Origin: Opitutia bacterium UBA5964
GTDB taxonomy: Bacteria > Verrucomicrobiota > Verrucomicrobiia > Opitutales > Coraliomargaritaceae
Reading direction: 5' to 3'
Length of the DNA stretch: 6,539 bases
Assembly: GCA_002430605.1 (NCBI GenBank)
Contig: DJBY01000080.1
Span: forward strand, 921 to 7,459
In this document: in pieces, positions 1 to 6,220 of the stretch
Numbering within the stretch: position 1 is the first letter of the stretch
Layout of the letters: every line of letters starts with the position of its first letter
Program-made: the position numbers and the translations under genes
The notes under the pieces: generated by a model
Seen by the model: the letters and a program-made list of their open reading frames with translations, nothing else
Database searches by the model: none
What the model was told of the DNA's origin: nothing

Positions 1-408
1 CTGCGCGCCATCGACACTTTTACCGCTCACCTCGACGTACAGGTCACCTTCGGCTTCGAGATTCACTGGCACGGCGCAGCGCAGTGCTTCCCCACGCAGG
101 ATAATGTCACCTTAGGGAGACTTCTAAATGAACTCTGGGCACAGCTCCCTCACGACGTGCCGGAGCCGACTAAAGTCGGCATCACCTGCACGCATTTAAC
201 CCACGCCAACAGCCACACGCCGTCGCTCTTCCCGGAAGACAACCACCCGCGCCGGATGCAGCTACAACAGGCCATGGACGCGATCAACCAACAGCACGGT
301 GGCCGCAGCCTCTACTACGCCGACGCCCATCAAGCGCAGCGCTGCAGCGAAGCCGCGCCGTTGCGCATTTCATTCAGCCACATCCCGGATCTAGAGATAG
401 AAAGCTGA
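1..408 (+). CDS. C-terminal part of a Y-family (UmuC/DinB-like) DNA polymerase, 5' end outside the window
   Basis: The frame is open from the first base to TGA at 406-408, giving 135 residues with no required start inside the window, so the gene begins upstream. A GTG at 157 could serve as a start, but coding-like sequence continues upstream of it. The fragment has a TQDNVTLGRLLNELW stretch near residues 33-47, then SLFPED at about 75-80. A segment with the pattern RMQLQQAMDAINQQHG follows, and the end reads RISFSHIPDLE. That layout (a short SLF motif, then a 'DaINxxyG' segment, then a terminal 'RIsFxxIPD') resembles the extreme C-terminus of bacterial Y-family translesion polymerases, after the little-finger domain. 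The catalytic palm and fingers would lie outside the window and cannot be checked. Family assignment is by pattern memory and is moderate; a UmuC-like or DinB-like subtype cannot be separated. Confidence 0.6.
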   Translation: MRAIDTFTAHLDVQVTFGFEIHWHGAAQCFPTQDNVTLGRLLNELWAQLPHDVPEPTKVGITCTHLTHANSHTPSLFPEDNHPRRMQLQQAMDAINQQHGGRSLYYADAHQAQRCSEAAPLRISFSHIPDLEIES

Positions 409-420
409 CTATTTAAAGTC

Positions 421-443
421 GCGGGATAAACCCGCTCGCTACG
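421..443 (-). repeat. REP-like palindromic unit A (GTAG head, 5-bp stem)
   Basis: Read on the minus strand, this 23-base unit has the head CGTAGCGA, then stem GCGGG, loop TTTAT and stem CCCGC, a perfect 5-bp hairpin. The GTAG tetranucleotide just 5' of a palindrome is the hallmark of REP elements mobilised by REP-associated tyrosine transposases (RAYTs). It faces unit B head to head across a 6-base spacer. Whether it is dispersed in the genome cannot be seen from this window. Confidence 0.6.
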
Positions 444-611
444 TCATACCGTAGCGACTGACTTTACGTCAGGAGTCTGCCAGTCTCGCCCATAGATCTG
501 TTTCACCGCAGGCCGCGCGAGCATGATAATCGTAAAGACTCCGAGGATCGTGCCGAAGGGCAAGCAGCAACGGAAAACAGGTATAACTCGATAGAGCTTC
601 GCAATCCGCGC
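444..611 (-). pseudogene. Remnant of a small integral membrane protein (C-terminal part only)
   Basis: On the minus strand, directly downstream of the ftsK stop, a frame encodes about 55 residues with a clear hydrophobic helix, LPFGTILGVFTIIMLARP, followed by AVKQIYGR, and ends at TGA (446-444). The pattern 'PxGTxLGxyxxxxLxxpxvKxxy' is common at the C-terminus of short uncharacterised bacterial membrane proteins. The frame is open upstream only to a stop at 689-687, well inside ftsK. In that interval it has no ATG, GTG or TTG before the helix; the only candidate is a TTG immediately at the helix. The 5' part of the gene therefore appears to be missing, and I read this as a decayed or truncated gene, not a functional one. 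The last residues are encoded by REP unit B and the stop by the REP spacer. It could also be a chance hydrophobic frame, but the GTxLG context argues against that. Confidence 0.42.
450..472 (+). repeat. REP-like palindromic unit B (GTAG head, 5-bp stem)
   Basis: On the plus strand this unit has the identical head CGTAGCGA, then stem CTGAC, loop TTTAC and stem GTCAG. Head, loop length and stem length match unit A exactly, while the stem sequence differs at four of five positions with pairing kept. The stem can be extended outward (GACT 456-459 with AGTC 474-477) if one G is bulged. Heads A and B are also complementary (436-443 with 450-457), so the whole block can fold as one long hairpin or as two side hairpins, the usual arrangement of a BIME. 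Confidence 0.6.
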
Positions 612-613
612 TG

Positions 614-3178
614 CTACATCACATCCAGATCGACGAGAATCTCGCGGGGGCTGGAGCCGTTTTCGGGGCCAACGATGCCGCGGTCTTCAAGCACTTCCAT
701 TAAGCGAGCCGCGCGGTTGTAGCCGACACGTAGGCGACGTTGCAGCATCGAAGTGGACGCGCGCTTGGTGCTGCGCAGTACATCGATTGCGTCAGGCAGG
801 AGCTCGTCGGCTTCTTCACCACCGCCATCGATACCGCCGCCATCGTCGCCACCCGCATCGATTTGCTGCTGCACTTCTTGAGCAATTTGCGGTGGATCGT
901 TGTTCTCTTTTAAGAATTCCACAATCGCTTCGATCTCATCATCCGAGACGAACGCACCCTGCGCACGCACGAGGCTGGAGGTGCCGGGGGGAATAAAAAG
1001 CATGTCGCCTTTGCCGATCAGCGCCTCCGCACCGCCACTATCGAGAATCGTGCGGCTATCAATCTTGGACGCCACCTTGAAGGAAATACGACTGGGCAAA
1101 TTGGCCTTAATCACGCCGGTGACGACATTCACTGAGGGACGTTGCGTTGCTAGAACTAAGTGAATGCCGGCGGCACGTGCGAGCTGGGCGATCCGGGCGA
1201 TGCAGGTCTCGATATCAGCTGGCGCGACCATCATCAGGTCGGCGAGCTCATCGATGATGCAGACGATGTAAGGCAGCTTCTTTCTCGGAACCTCGAAAGC
1301 ATCGTCATCGCGAGGGACTTGCATGTTACTCACGGCAGCGCGCTCTTCTGGAGTCATGTCGGCATCCATGGCATCGGCCTTGGCCTGCTCTTCCTTGTCC
1401 TTCAACAGCTTGGCATTGAAGCCTGCGATATTGCGGACATTGCTCTTGGCAAAGATCTGGTAGCGGTGCTCCATCTCGGCGATCAACCACTTCAGCGCGC
1501 CCGGCACCTTCTTGGCCTCGGTCACTACTGGGATCAACATGTGCGGTAGCGCATTATACATCTGCATTTCCACCACCTTCGGATCGACCATGATGAAACG
1601 TAGATCATCCGGGCCGGAGTGGTAGAGCAGCGATGCGATAATCGCATTAATACAGACCGTTTTACCGGAACCGGTGGAACCGGCGATCAGAACGTGGGGC
1701 ATCTTGGTGAGATCCATCACCATCGGCTTACCCGTTACATCCTTACCCAGCACCACTGGGATCTCCGCATTGGCTTCTGCCCAAGCTCTGGACTCAATGA
1801 TGTCGCGCATGCAGACCGCCTCGGATACCTTATTGGGCACCTCGATACCGACCGTGCCTTTACCAGGAACTGGCGCTAGAATACGCACGGACATGGCCTG
1901 TAGGCCCAGCGCGATATTTTTGTCTAGATTGACGATCTTCTCGACGCGAACGCCCGGCGCGGGCTTCACCTCGTAGCGGGTAATCACTGGCCCCGTGTGA
2001 ATCTCCCCGGGAATAACTTTAACGCCGAACTCGTCGAGCGTGCGCACCAGCGCTTCCATCGTGCCCGCATGGTCTTCTTCGCTAATAGCGCTCGCGACTT
2101 GCGGCTCGGCCAATAAACTGAGCGGTGGAAAGACATAATCGCCGCGGCGCTCTGGAATACTCGCGACCGCTTTTTCAGTCTTCTCTTCTGCAACGACCTT
2201 GATCATCGAGAGGTCAAACTTCGGCTTCGGTGGTTCAATCGGCTCGATCGGCTCGATCGGCGGCTCGGGCTCTTCCATCAACGGCTTGACATTTTTGGTC
2301 GTCGATTTCTTTTGGGCCAGTTCGCGCTTTAAGCCAGCAGGTGAAGTCATCGAAGCAGGCAGCAGTGACGGTCGACGGTCATCGTCATCCGCAGGATCAT
2401 CTTCGTCCTCACTACCCGCTGGTTTAGATTTCTTACTGGCTTTGGCAGCGGCGGCGTCCACCTTGTGTTGTGCCTTGGCAATCGCCGCCTCTTCTTTTGC
2501 GAGGCGCTTGGCCTCGCCGCGCTCGGCCCGCAGGGCTTTACGCTCTTCCTTCGACTCGGCTCGCCCAGCAAGGAAGCCGTTATAAACGTTTTGAATATAA
2601 TCAAGAAAGCGGCCAAGGTTATCGGTAAATACAATCACTGAGCCGACCACGAATCCCATCAACAGGATCAGGAAACTGCCAAAGGGGCCGATGAATGGTT
2701 GCAGAATCTGCGCGGCAAAAAAATCGCCAAACACACCGCCGACGCCCTGCGAGAGTTGCTGCTCAAAAATACCGCCTTGCATCTTCACCGTGCCGATGGC
2801 CTCCATCATCGCCGCCAAACCAGAGGCACAAATCAACGAGCCCACTGTTGCAAATCCACTCACCATTCGGCGGCGAGGCTGCTGCTGCAGAATGAAGCGA
2901 ACCCCAGCCCATAAAAGATAGAGAGGAATCAACCACGTAGCGACACCGATAAAATGAAACGCCCAAAAACTCGCTTCCGCCCCAAAGACGCCGACTAGAT
3001 TCATTTCGGCCTCAGTGGTATGCTGCCGTGACTGCGCAATCTCGAAATCCCAAATCGCCACAAAGCTACAGAGCGCAATGAAAAAAAACAGCAGTGCCCA
3101 CACTGGACGGGACCCAGCCTTTCGCGGTTGCGAGACGACTTTCTTTCGCGCGACTTCTTTCTTCGGTTTTCTGGCCAT
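614..3178 (-). CDS. ftsK: DNA translocase FtsK (FtsK/SpoIIIE family), full length
   Basis: This is an 854-residue septum-anchored DNA pump that moves chromosome termini through the closing division site and activates XerCD recombination at dif. I place the start at ATG 3178 (MARKPKKEV...). The frame runs on to an ATG at 3265, but those 29 extra residues look unlike FtsK and would leave only two bases before the divergent manA. A basic N-terminus is followed by four likely membrane helices (about residues 25-45, 70-96, 105-127 and 161-185). Next comes a charged Ala/Lys/Glu-rich linker with an acidic run and an EPI tripeptide repeat (about 205-320). The motor carries Walker A GSTGSGKT at about 500-507, Walker B YIVCIIDELAD at about 637-647 (D643, E644), and the conserved ATQRPSVNVVTGVIKAN at about 677-693. 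A Gly/Asp-rich hinge (about 775-788) leads to the winged-helix gamma domain (about 793-854), the part that in this family reads KOPS and contacts XerD. All domains are intact. No clear terminator is visible downstream. Confidence 0.96.
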   Translation of the reverse strand: MARKPKKEVARKKVVSQPRKAGSRPVWALLFFFIALCSFVAIWDFEIAQSRQHTTEAEMNLVGVFGAEASFWAFHFIGVATWLIPLYLLWAGVRFILQQQPRRRMVSGFATVGSLICASGLAAMMEAIGTVKMQGGIFEQQLSQGVGGVFGDFFAAQILQPFIGPFGSFLILLMGFVVGSVIVFTDNLGRFLDYIQNVYNGFLAGRAESKEERKALRAERGEAKRLAKEEAAIAKAQHKVDAAAAKASKKSKPAGSEDEDDPADDDDRRPSLLPASMTSPAGLKRELAQKKSTTKNVKPLMEEPEPPIEPIEPIEPPKPKFDLSMIKVVAEEKTEKAVASIPERRGDYVFPPLSLLAEPQVASAISEEDHAGTMEALVRTLDEFGVKVIPGEIHTGPVITRYEVKPAPGVRVEKIVNLDKNIALGLQAMSVRILAPVPGKGTVGIEVPNKVSEAVCMRDIIESRAWAEANAEIPVVLGKDVTGKPMVMDLTKMPHVLIAGSTGSGKTVCINAIIASLLYHSGPDDLRFIMVDPKVVEMQMYNALPHMLIPVVTEAKKVPGALKWLIAEMEHRYQIFAKSNVRNIAGFNAKLLKDKEEQAKADAMDADMTPEERAAVSNMQVPRDDDAFEVPRKKLPYIVCIIDELADLMMVAPADIETCIARIAQLARAAGIHLVLATQRPSVNVVTGVIKANLPSRISFKVASKIDSRTILDSGGAEALIGKGDMLFIPPGTSSLVRAQGAFVSDDEIEAIVEFLKENNDPPQIAQEVQQQIDAGGDDGGGIDGGGEEADELLPDAIDVLRSTKRASTSMLQRRLRVGYNRAARLMEVLEDRGIVGPENGSSPREILVDLDVM
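2232..2258 (+). repeat. Short 9-bp tandem repeat inside ftsK linker
   Basis: Three successive nonamers, GGTTCAATC, GGCTCGATC and GGCTCGATC, encode on the minus strand the repeated tripeptide EPI/IEP of the FtsK proline-rich linker. Being in frame and in a flexible linker, changes in copy number would keep the protein intact. Confidence 0.6.
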
Positions 3179-3267
3179 GTAATATGTTTTAAAATATGTT
3201 GCTTTAAATCGAGAAAGAACCCGATTGAGTATCGCAATCCAAAGAAACTCCTGCATAGAAGACAAAA
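3179..3267. promoter_or_regulatory. Divergent ftsK / manA intergenic region with AATATGTT direct repeat
   Basis: These 89 bases must hold the 5' control signals of both ftsK (minus) and manA (plus), if each is transcribed from its own promoter. The part next to ftsK is AT-rich and has two copies of AATATGTT (3181-3188 and 3193-3200) with a 12-base period around TTTTAAAA. I could not fit a convincing -35/-10 pair with normal spacing in either direction, so no promoter boxes are assigned. Neither start has a GGAG-type ribosome binding site. Confidence 0.35.
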
Positions 3268-4215
3268 ATGCAACTCCTAGAATTCACACCTTTATACAAG
3301 GAACGCGTTTGGGGCGGTCGAGGCCTCGAAGCAAAACTGGGCCGCAAGCTCCCAGATGGACAAGTCATCGGCGAAAGCTGGGAGATTGTCGATCGCCCAG
3401 ACGAGCAATCCGTCGTCGCCTCTGGCGCACTCGCCGGTCAAACGATCCGTGAACTACTTGAGCGCTCGGCAGCTGACATCCTCGGCCCCGGCAGCGATCC
3501 AGCCAAGCCTTTCCCGATCCTCGTCAAATGGCTCGATTGCCAAGACCGCCTCAGCCTACAGGTGCACCCCCCCGCCGCGATCGCATCTTCGCTGGGCGGC
3601 GAACCAAAGACCGAAAACTGGTATGTTGCTGCTGCCAAATCGGATGCATCCCTCATCGTCGGCCTAAAGAAAGGCGTCACGCGCGAACAATTTGAGACAG
3701 CCCTTGCCAACAATCAGGCCGAGAATTGCGTGCATCGCTTCTCGGTGAAAGCCGGCGACTCGATTCTAGTCGAAAGCGGCCGCATGCATGCGATCGACGC
3801 TGGCAACCTGATCCTCGAAATTCAGCAAAACTCCGACACCACCTACCGTGTCTACGACTGGGGCCGCGTCGGGCTGGACGGCGCACCGCGGCAGCTGCAC
3901 ATCGAGGAGTCCCTCAAATCGATCGACTTCGATGATTTTGAGCCAGACCCGCTGACCATCATTCCCGGCGAGCAGGTGTTAGCGGATTGCAGCGAGTTTC
4001 GCATTCGCAAGCTTGAATTGCAGCCCGGCGATGCCGCCATCGAACTACCCGCTGCTGAGCAAGCACGCCTGATCCACATCGTCAGCGGCACCGTCATAGA
4101 CGAAACGTCTGGCCAGACGCTCGCGACGGGCAACAACTATCTACAGCCCTACGTCACCGGCGCAAGGCTTGTCGCCGAAACGGCAACCACGCTACTGATT
4201 ACCGATCAGTTCTAA
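3268..4215 (+). CDS. manA: Class I mannose-6-phosphate isomerase (cupin-type phosphomannose isomerase)
   Basis: This enzyme interconverts mannose 6-phosphate and fructose 6-phosphate in the cytosol, using one bound zinc. It feeds GDP-mannose synthesis for polysaccharides or lets the cell use mannose. The 315-residue length fits the short Bacillus-type ManA subgroup, not the roughly 390-residue enterobacterial type. Family hallmarks appear in order: LYKERVWGG at about residues 9-17, GESWEI at 35-40, LSLQVHP at 95-101, KTENWY at 114-119, GRMHAIDAGNLILEIQQNSDTTYRVYDWGR at about 171-200 (split by the cupin core), and a C-terminal small cupin-like domain. By family comparison the metal ligands are Gln98, His100, Glu116 and His174, and Arg194 is the likely catalytic arginine; all are present. 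The start is the first ATG of the frame, with only a weak purine run (AGAAGACAAAA) before it. It is transcribed away from ftsK. A 243-base gap separates it from grpE, so it is probably a single-gene unit. Confidence 0.93.
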   Translation: MQLLEFTPLYKERVWGGRGLEAKLGRKLPDGQVIGESWEIVDRPDEQSVVASGALAGQTIRELLERSAADILGPGSDPAKPFPILVKWLDCQDRLSLQVHPPAAIASSLGGEPKTENWYVAAAKSDASLIVGLKKGVTREQFETALANNQAENCVHRFSVKAGDSILVESGRMHAIDAGNLILEIQQNSDTTYRVYDWGRVGLDGAPRQLHIEESLKSIDFDDFEPDPLTIIPGEQVLADCSEFRIRKLELQPGDAAIELPAAEQARLIHIVSGTVIDETSGQTLATGNNYLQPYVTGARLVAETATTLLITDQF

Positions 4216-4317
4216 TCGCTAGACAAAGGCAGCACAGTACCGCCTCGGTGCGCACACGTCATGCCATCTGACGCTCTCGAATAACTGTGCCGAGCAATAC
4301 GCGGCGGCACTCCCATA

Positions 4318-4381
4318 CTTCGCAAAGATAATTAAATCCCGCCCGTTTTGCCTAAAAACTGCGTCCTTGATCTCTGCGAAG
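4318..4381 (+). promoter_or_regulatory. Candidate stem-loop upstream of grpE
   Basis: The arms are CTTCGCAAAGAT (4318-4329) and ATCTCTGCGAAG (4370-4381). They pair at 11 of 12 positions around a 40-base insert. The insert itself contains a perfect 5-bp hairpin, GTTTT (4345-4349) with AAAAC (4355-4359), loop GCCTA. It lies 77 bases before the grpE start, where a leader or operator would be expected. Whether it works as RNA structure or as a protein-binding dyad cannot be told from the sequence. Confidence 0.35.
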
Positions 4382-4413
4382 GAATCAACACACTCCCGCG
4401 CTCAATCTTGAAT

Positions 4414-4435
4414 CAGATCTGCCTTTTGTGATCTG
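4414..4435 (+). promoter_or_regulatory. Short dyad CAGATC-N10-GATCTG before grpE
   Basis: A perfect 6-bp inverted repeat with a 10-base centre ends 23 bases before the grpE ATG. Its size and place suit an operator near the transcription start, but no regulator family is recognisable from it, and it is short enough to occur by chance. Confidence 0.25.
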
Positions 4436-4458
4436 CTAGAGCCAACACTTTCCGAAAA

Positions 4459-5034
4459 ATGACCGACAAGAACACAGACACATCCGAAGAATCCGACGAA
4501 ACGACCGAAGCCGCAGCTGCTGAGGTCGTCGAAGAAACTACCGCAGAAGCTGAAACACCGATAGTTGACGCGACGCCTCTTGAGAAAGCCGAAGCCGAAG
4601 TGACAGAAATGAAATCTCGCTGGTTACGCTCAGTCGCGGATATGGAAAACTACCGCAAGCGTATCGGCCGCGAGAAGCAGGACATCATCCGCAGCGCAGC
4701 GGCCAGCGTGGTCGAATCACTCCTTCCAGTACTCGACAATATGAAGCTCGGCCTGCAGGCTGCCGACAATCATCCCGAGGCGAAGGACGTCACCCTCGGC
4801 TTCAAGATGGTTGATGATCAGCTCAAGCGCGCCCTCAGCGAACAAGGCCTCGAAGAGCTCATTCCAGACGGCGAAGCCTTCGACCCTAATTTCCACGAAT
4901 GCATTTCACATCAGTCATCCACTGAGGTCGAGGAAGACATAGTCATCCAAACAGTCCGGGCAGGTTATCGCCTGAATGATCGCCTGATTCGCGCAGCGAG
5001 CGTGATCGTTTCGAGCGGCCCTGAAAAAGCATAA
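4459..5034 (+). CDS. grpE: Nucleotide exchange factor GrpE
   Basis: GrpE is the cytosolic partner of DnaK: a dimer that opens the DnaK nucleotide site, releases ADP and so resets the chaperone after DnaJ-stimulated hydrolysis. The 191 residues are normal for the family. Residues 1-40 are acidic and Thr/Ala/Glu-rich, probably disordered. Residues 41-80 form the start of the long paired helix and include SRWLRSVADMENYRKRIGRE, the usual GrpE signature (xRxxADxxNxRKR). FDPNFHE (141-147) and GYRLNDRLIRAASVIVS (169-185) mark the C-terminal beta domain that touches DnaK. In the last motif the family normally has Arg-Pro where this protein has Arg-Ala (178-179). The first ATG of the frame is used and no Shine-Dalgarno motif precedes it (CTTTCCGAAAA). 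dnaJ follows after 16 bases, so the two are very likely co-transcribed; dnaK is not adjacent on either side within the window. Confidence 0.95.
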   Translation: MTDKNTDTSEESDETTEAAAAEVVEETTAEAETPIVDATPLEKAEAEVTEMKSRWLRSVADMENYRKRIGREKQDIIRSAAASVVESLLPVLDNMKLGLQAADNHPEAKDVTLGFKMVDDQLKRALSEQGLEELIPDGEAFDPNFHECISHQSSTEVEEDIVIQTVRAGYRLNDRLIRAASVIVSSGPEKA

Positions 5035-5050
5035 CTCCTTTTAGACCATC

Positions 5051-6199
5051 ATGGCACAAGCAGATTTATACGAAACTCTCGGCGTCGCACGCGATGCGTC
5101 CGGTGATGAACTAAAGAAGGCCTACCGCAAGCTGGCAGTAAAATATCACCCAGATAAAAACCCAGGTGATGCCGCTGCAGAAGCAAAGTTCAAAGAGATC
5201 TCCTCTGCTTACGACAATCTAAAGGACCCCGACAAACGTGCGGCCTACGACCGTTACGGACACGCCGCCTTCCAAGGTGGCAGGGGCGGTGGCGGTGGTG
5301 GCGGTGGCCATGATCCGTTCGACATGTTCCGCGAAGCCTTTGGCGGTCGCGGCGGTGGTGGCGGTGGTGGTGGAATCTTTGACGAATTTTTCGGCGGCGG
5401 TGGCGGTCAATCTGCCGGCGGAGCGGCTCACGGCTCGGACCTTCGCTATGATCTGGAGATTACCCTAGAAGAAGCCGTCAAAGGCTGCGAGAAAGAGATC
5501 CGCTATCGGCGACCGGTCGAATGTAAGAAATGTCACGGCGAAGGCGCCGAGCCCGGCTCGAAGAAGGTGACCTGCTCGACTTGCGGTGGCGCTGGGCAAG
5601 TATCGTCCAACCGCGGATTTATTAGTTTTCGTCAAGTGTGCCCAAGCTGCCATGGGGCCGGGCAAACGATCGAGAAGCCTTGCGGCAACTGTCACGGCGA
5701 AGGCCGCGAGATGGATACCAGCACCGTCAAGGTTCGTATCCCTGGTGGCGTCGCCACTGGTTCGAAACTTCGCTCTGCGGGTAAGGGCGAAGCAGGTCAA
5801 ATGGGCGGCCAAGCGGGCGACCTCTACATCATCGTGCACGTCAAAGAGCATGAGCTCTTCGAGCGCCACGATCATGACCTCTTCTGTGAAGTGCCGATCA
5901 AGTTCACCCTCGCCGCACTCGGTGGTTCGATCAACGTGCCGACCCTGTTCGGCAAAGGCTCACTCAAAATCCCAGCTGGCACGCAGACCGGCACGACCTT
6001 CCGCCTGCGCGGCCAAGGCATCCCGCACCTGCGTGGCGCTGGCAAAGGTGATCTACTGATCCGCATGCAAGTGGAAGTGCCCACCAAGCTCTCTGGGGAC
6101 CAAAAGAAAAAGCTCGAGGAATACGCCGACGCTTGTGGCGATCCAGCGAACCCGATGGGCGAGTCCTTCGTCGAAAAAGCGAAGCAATTCTTCCGTTAG
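5051..6199 (+). CDS. dnaJ: Chaperone protein DnaJ (type I/A Hsp40)
   Basis: DnaJ binds unfolded clients, hands them to DnaK and triggers its ATPase through the J domain. The 382-residue protein has the full class A architecture. The J domain (about 1-70) carries His33-Pro34-Asp35. The Gly/Phe region (about 75-128) has unusually long pure glycine runs broken by HDPFDMFREAF and FDEFF. The zinc-binding domain has four CxxCxGxG motifs (CKKCHGEG from 158, CSTCGGAG from 175, CPSCHGAG from 197, CGNCHGEG from 211). The two beta-sandwich client-binding domains and dimerisation tail run from about 225 to 382. All eight zinc cysteines are present. The start is the first ATG of the frame; the 16 bases between it and the grpE stop lack a Shine-Dalgarno motif, which suggests leaderless-like, A-rich or coupled initiation. 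Nothing suggests loss of function. Confidence 0.97.
   Translation: MAQADLYETLGVARDASGDELKKAYRKLAVKYHPDKNPGDAAAEAKFKEISSAYDNLKDPDKRAAYDRYGHAAFQGGRGGGGGGGGHDPFDMFREAFGGRGGGGGGGGIFDEFFGGGGGQSAGGAAHGSDLRYDLEITLEEAVKGCEKEIRYRRPVECKKCHGEGAEPGSKKVTCSTCGGAGQVSSNRGFISFRQVCPSCHGAGQTIEKPCGNCHGEGREMDTSTVKVRIPGGVATGSKLRSAGKGEAGQMGGQAGDLYIIVHVKEHELFERHDHDLFCEVPIKFTLAALGGSINVPTLFGKGSLKIPAGTQTGTTFRLRGQGIPHLRGAGKGDLLIRMQVEVPTKLSGDQKKKLEEYADACGDPANPMGESFVEKAKQFFR
5281..5408 (+). repeat. GGT/GGC-rich glycine-codon tracts in dnaJ
   Basis: Two dense runs of GGC/GGT codons (about 5284-5309 and 5341-5373), plus a shorter one near 5393-5408, encode the polyglycine blocks of the DnaJ Gly/Phe region. They are simple-sequence repeats prone to length change in steps of three bases. 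Confidence 0.7.
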
Positions 6200-6220
6200 A
6201 CCGCTACCGCGGGTTTACAA

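Larger units (their letters stand above)
4216..4458. other. Gene-free intergenic region between manA and grpE, rich in inverted repeats
   Basis: I see no credible coding frame here. The stretch holds three inverted repeats: GCACAGT (4232-4238) with ACTGTGC (4284-4290); a 12-base pair with one mismatch (4318-4329 with 4370-4381); and CAGATC (4414-4419) with GATCTG (4430-4435). It should contain the end of the manA transcript and the promoter and leader of grpE-dnaJ. No hairpin followed by a T-run, no CIRCE operator and no fitted promoter could be recognised. Confidence 0.6.

Noticed and set aside
1160..1549. A 129-codon open frame on the plus strand inside ftsK
   Set aside because: It runs antisense to the conserved FtsK motor; composition and lack of any recognisable motif mark it as a mirror of the real gene.
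2199..2585. A 128-codon Ser/Gly/Ala-rich open frame on the plus strand
   Set aside because: It is antisense to the charged low-complexity FtsK linker, which produces long open frames on the other strand.
3179..3265. An upstream start for FtsK at ATG 3265 adding 29 residues
   Set aside because: The extension is unlike FtsK N-termini, would nearly touch the divergent manA start and leave no promoter space; MARKPKK at 3178 is a typical basic N-terminus before the first helix.
4407..4440. A heat-shock sigma-32 type promoter starting at CTTGAA (4407-4412)
   Set aside because: The -35-like hexamer has no CCCCAT-like -10 at 13-15 bases downstream.
4216..4458. A CIRCE operator (TTAGCACTC-N9-GAGTGCTAA) before grpE
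   Set aside because: Only an isolated GGCACTC (about 4306-4312) is present, with no matching second arm.
5465..5875. A 136-codon minus-strand frame, and a 157-codon plus frame at 5586-6059, within dnaJ
   Set aside because: Both overlap the intact zinc-finger and client-binding domains of DnaJ and show no family features.
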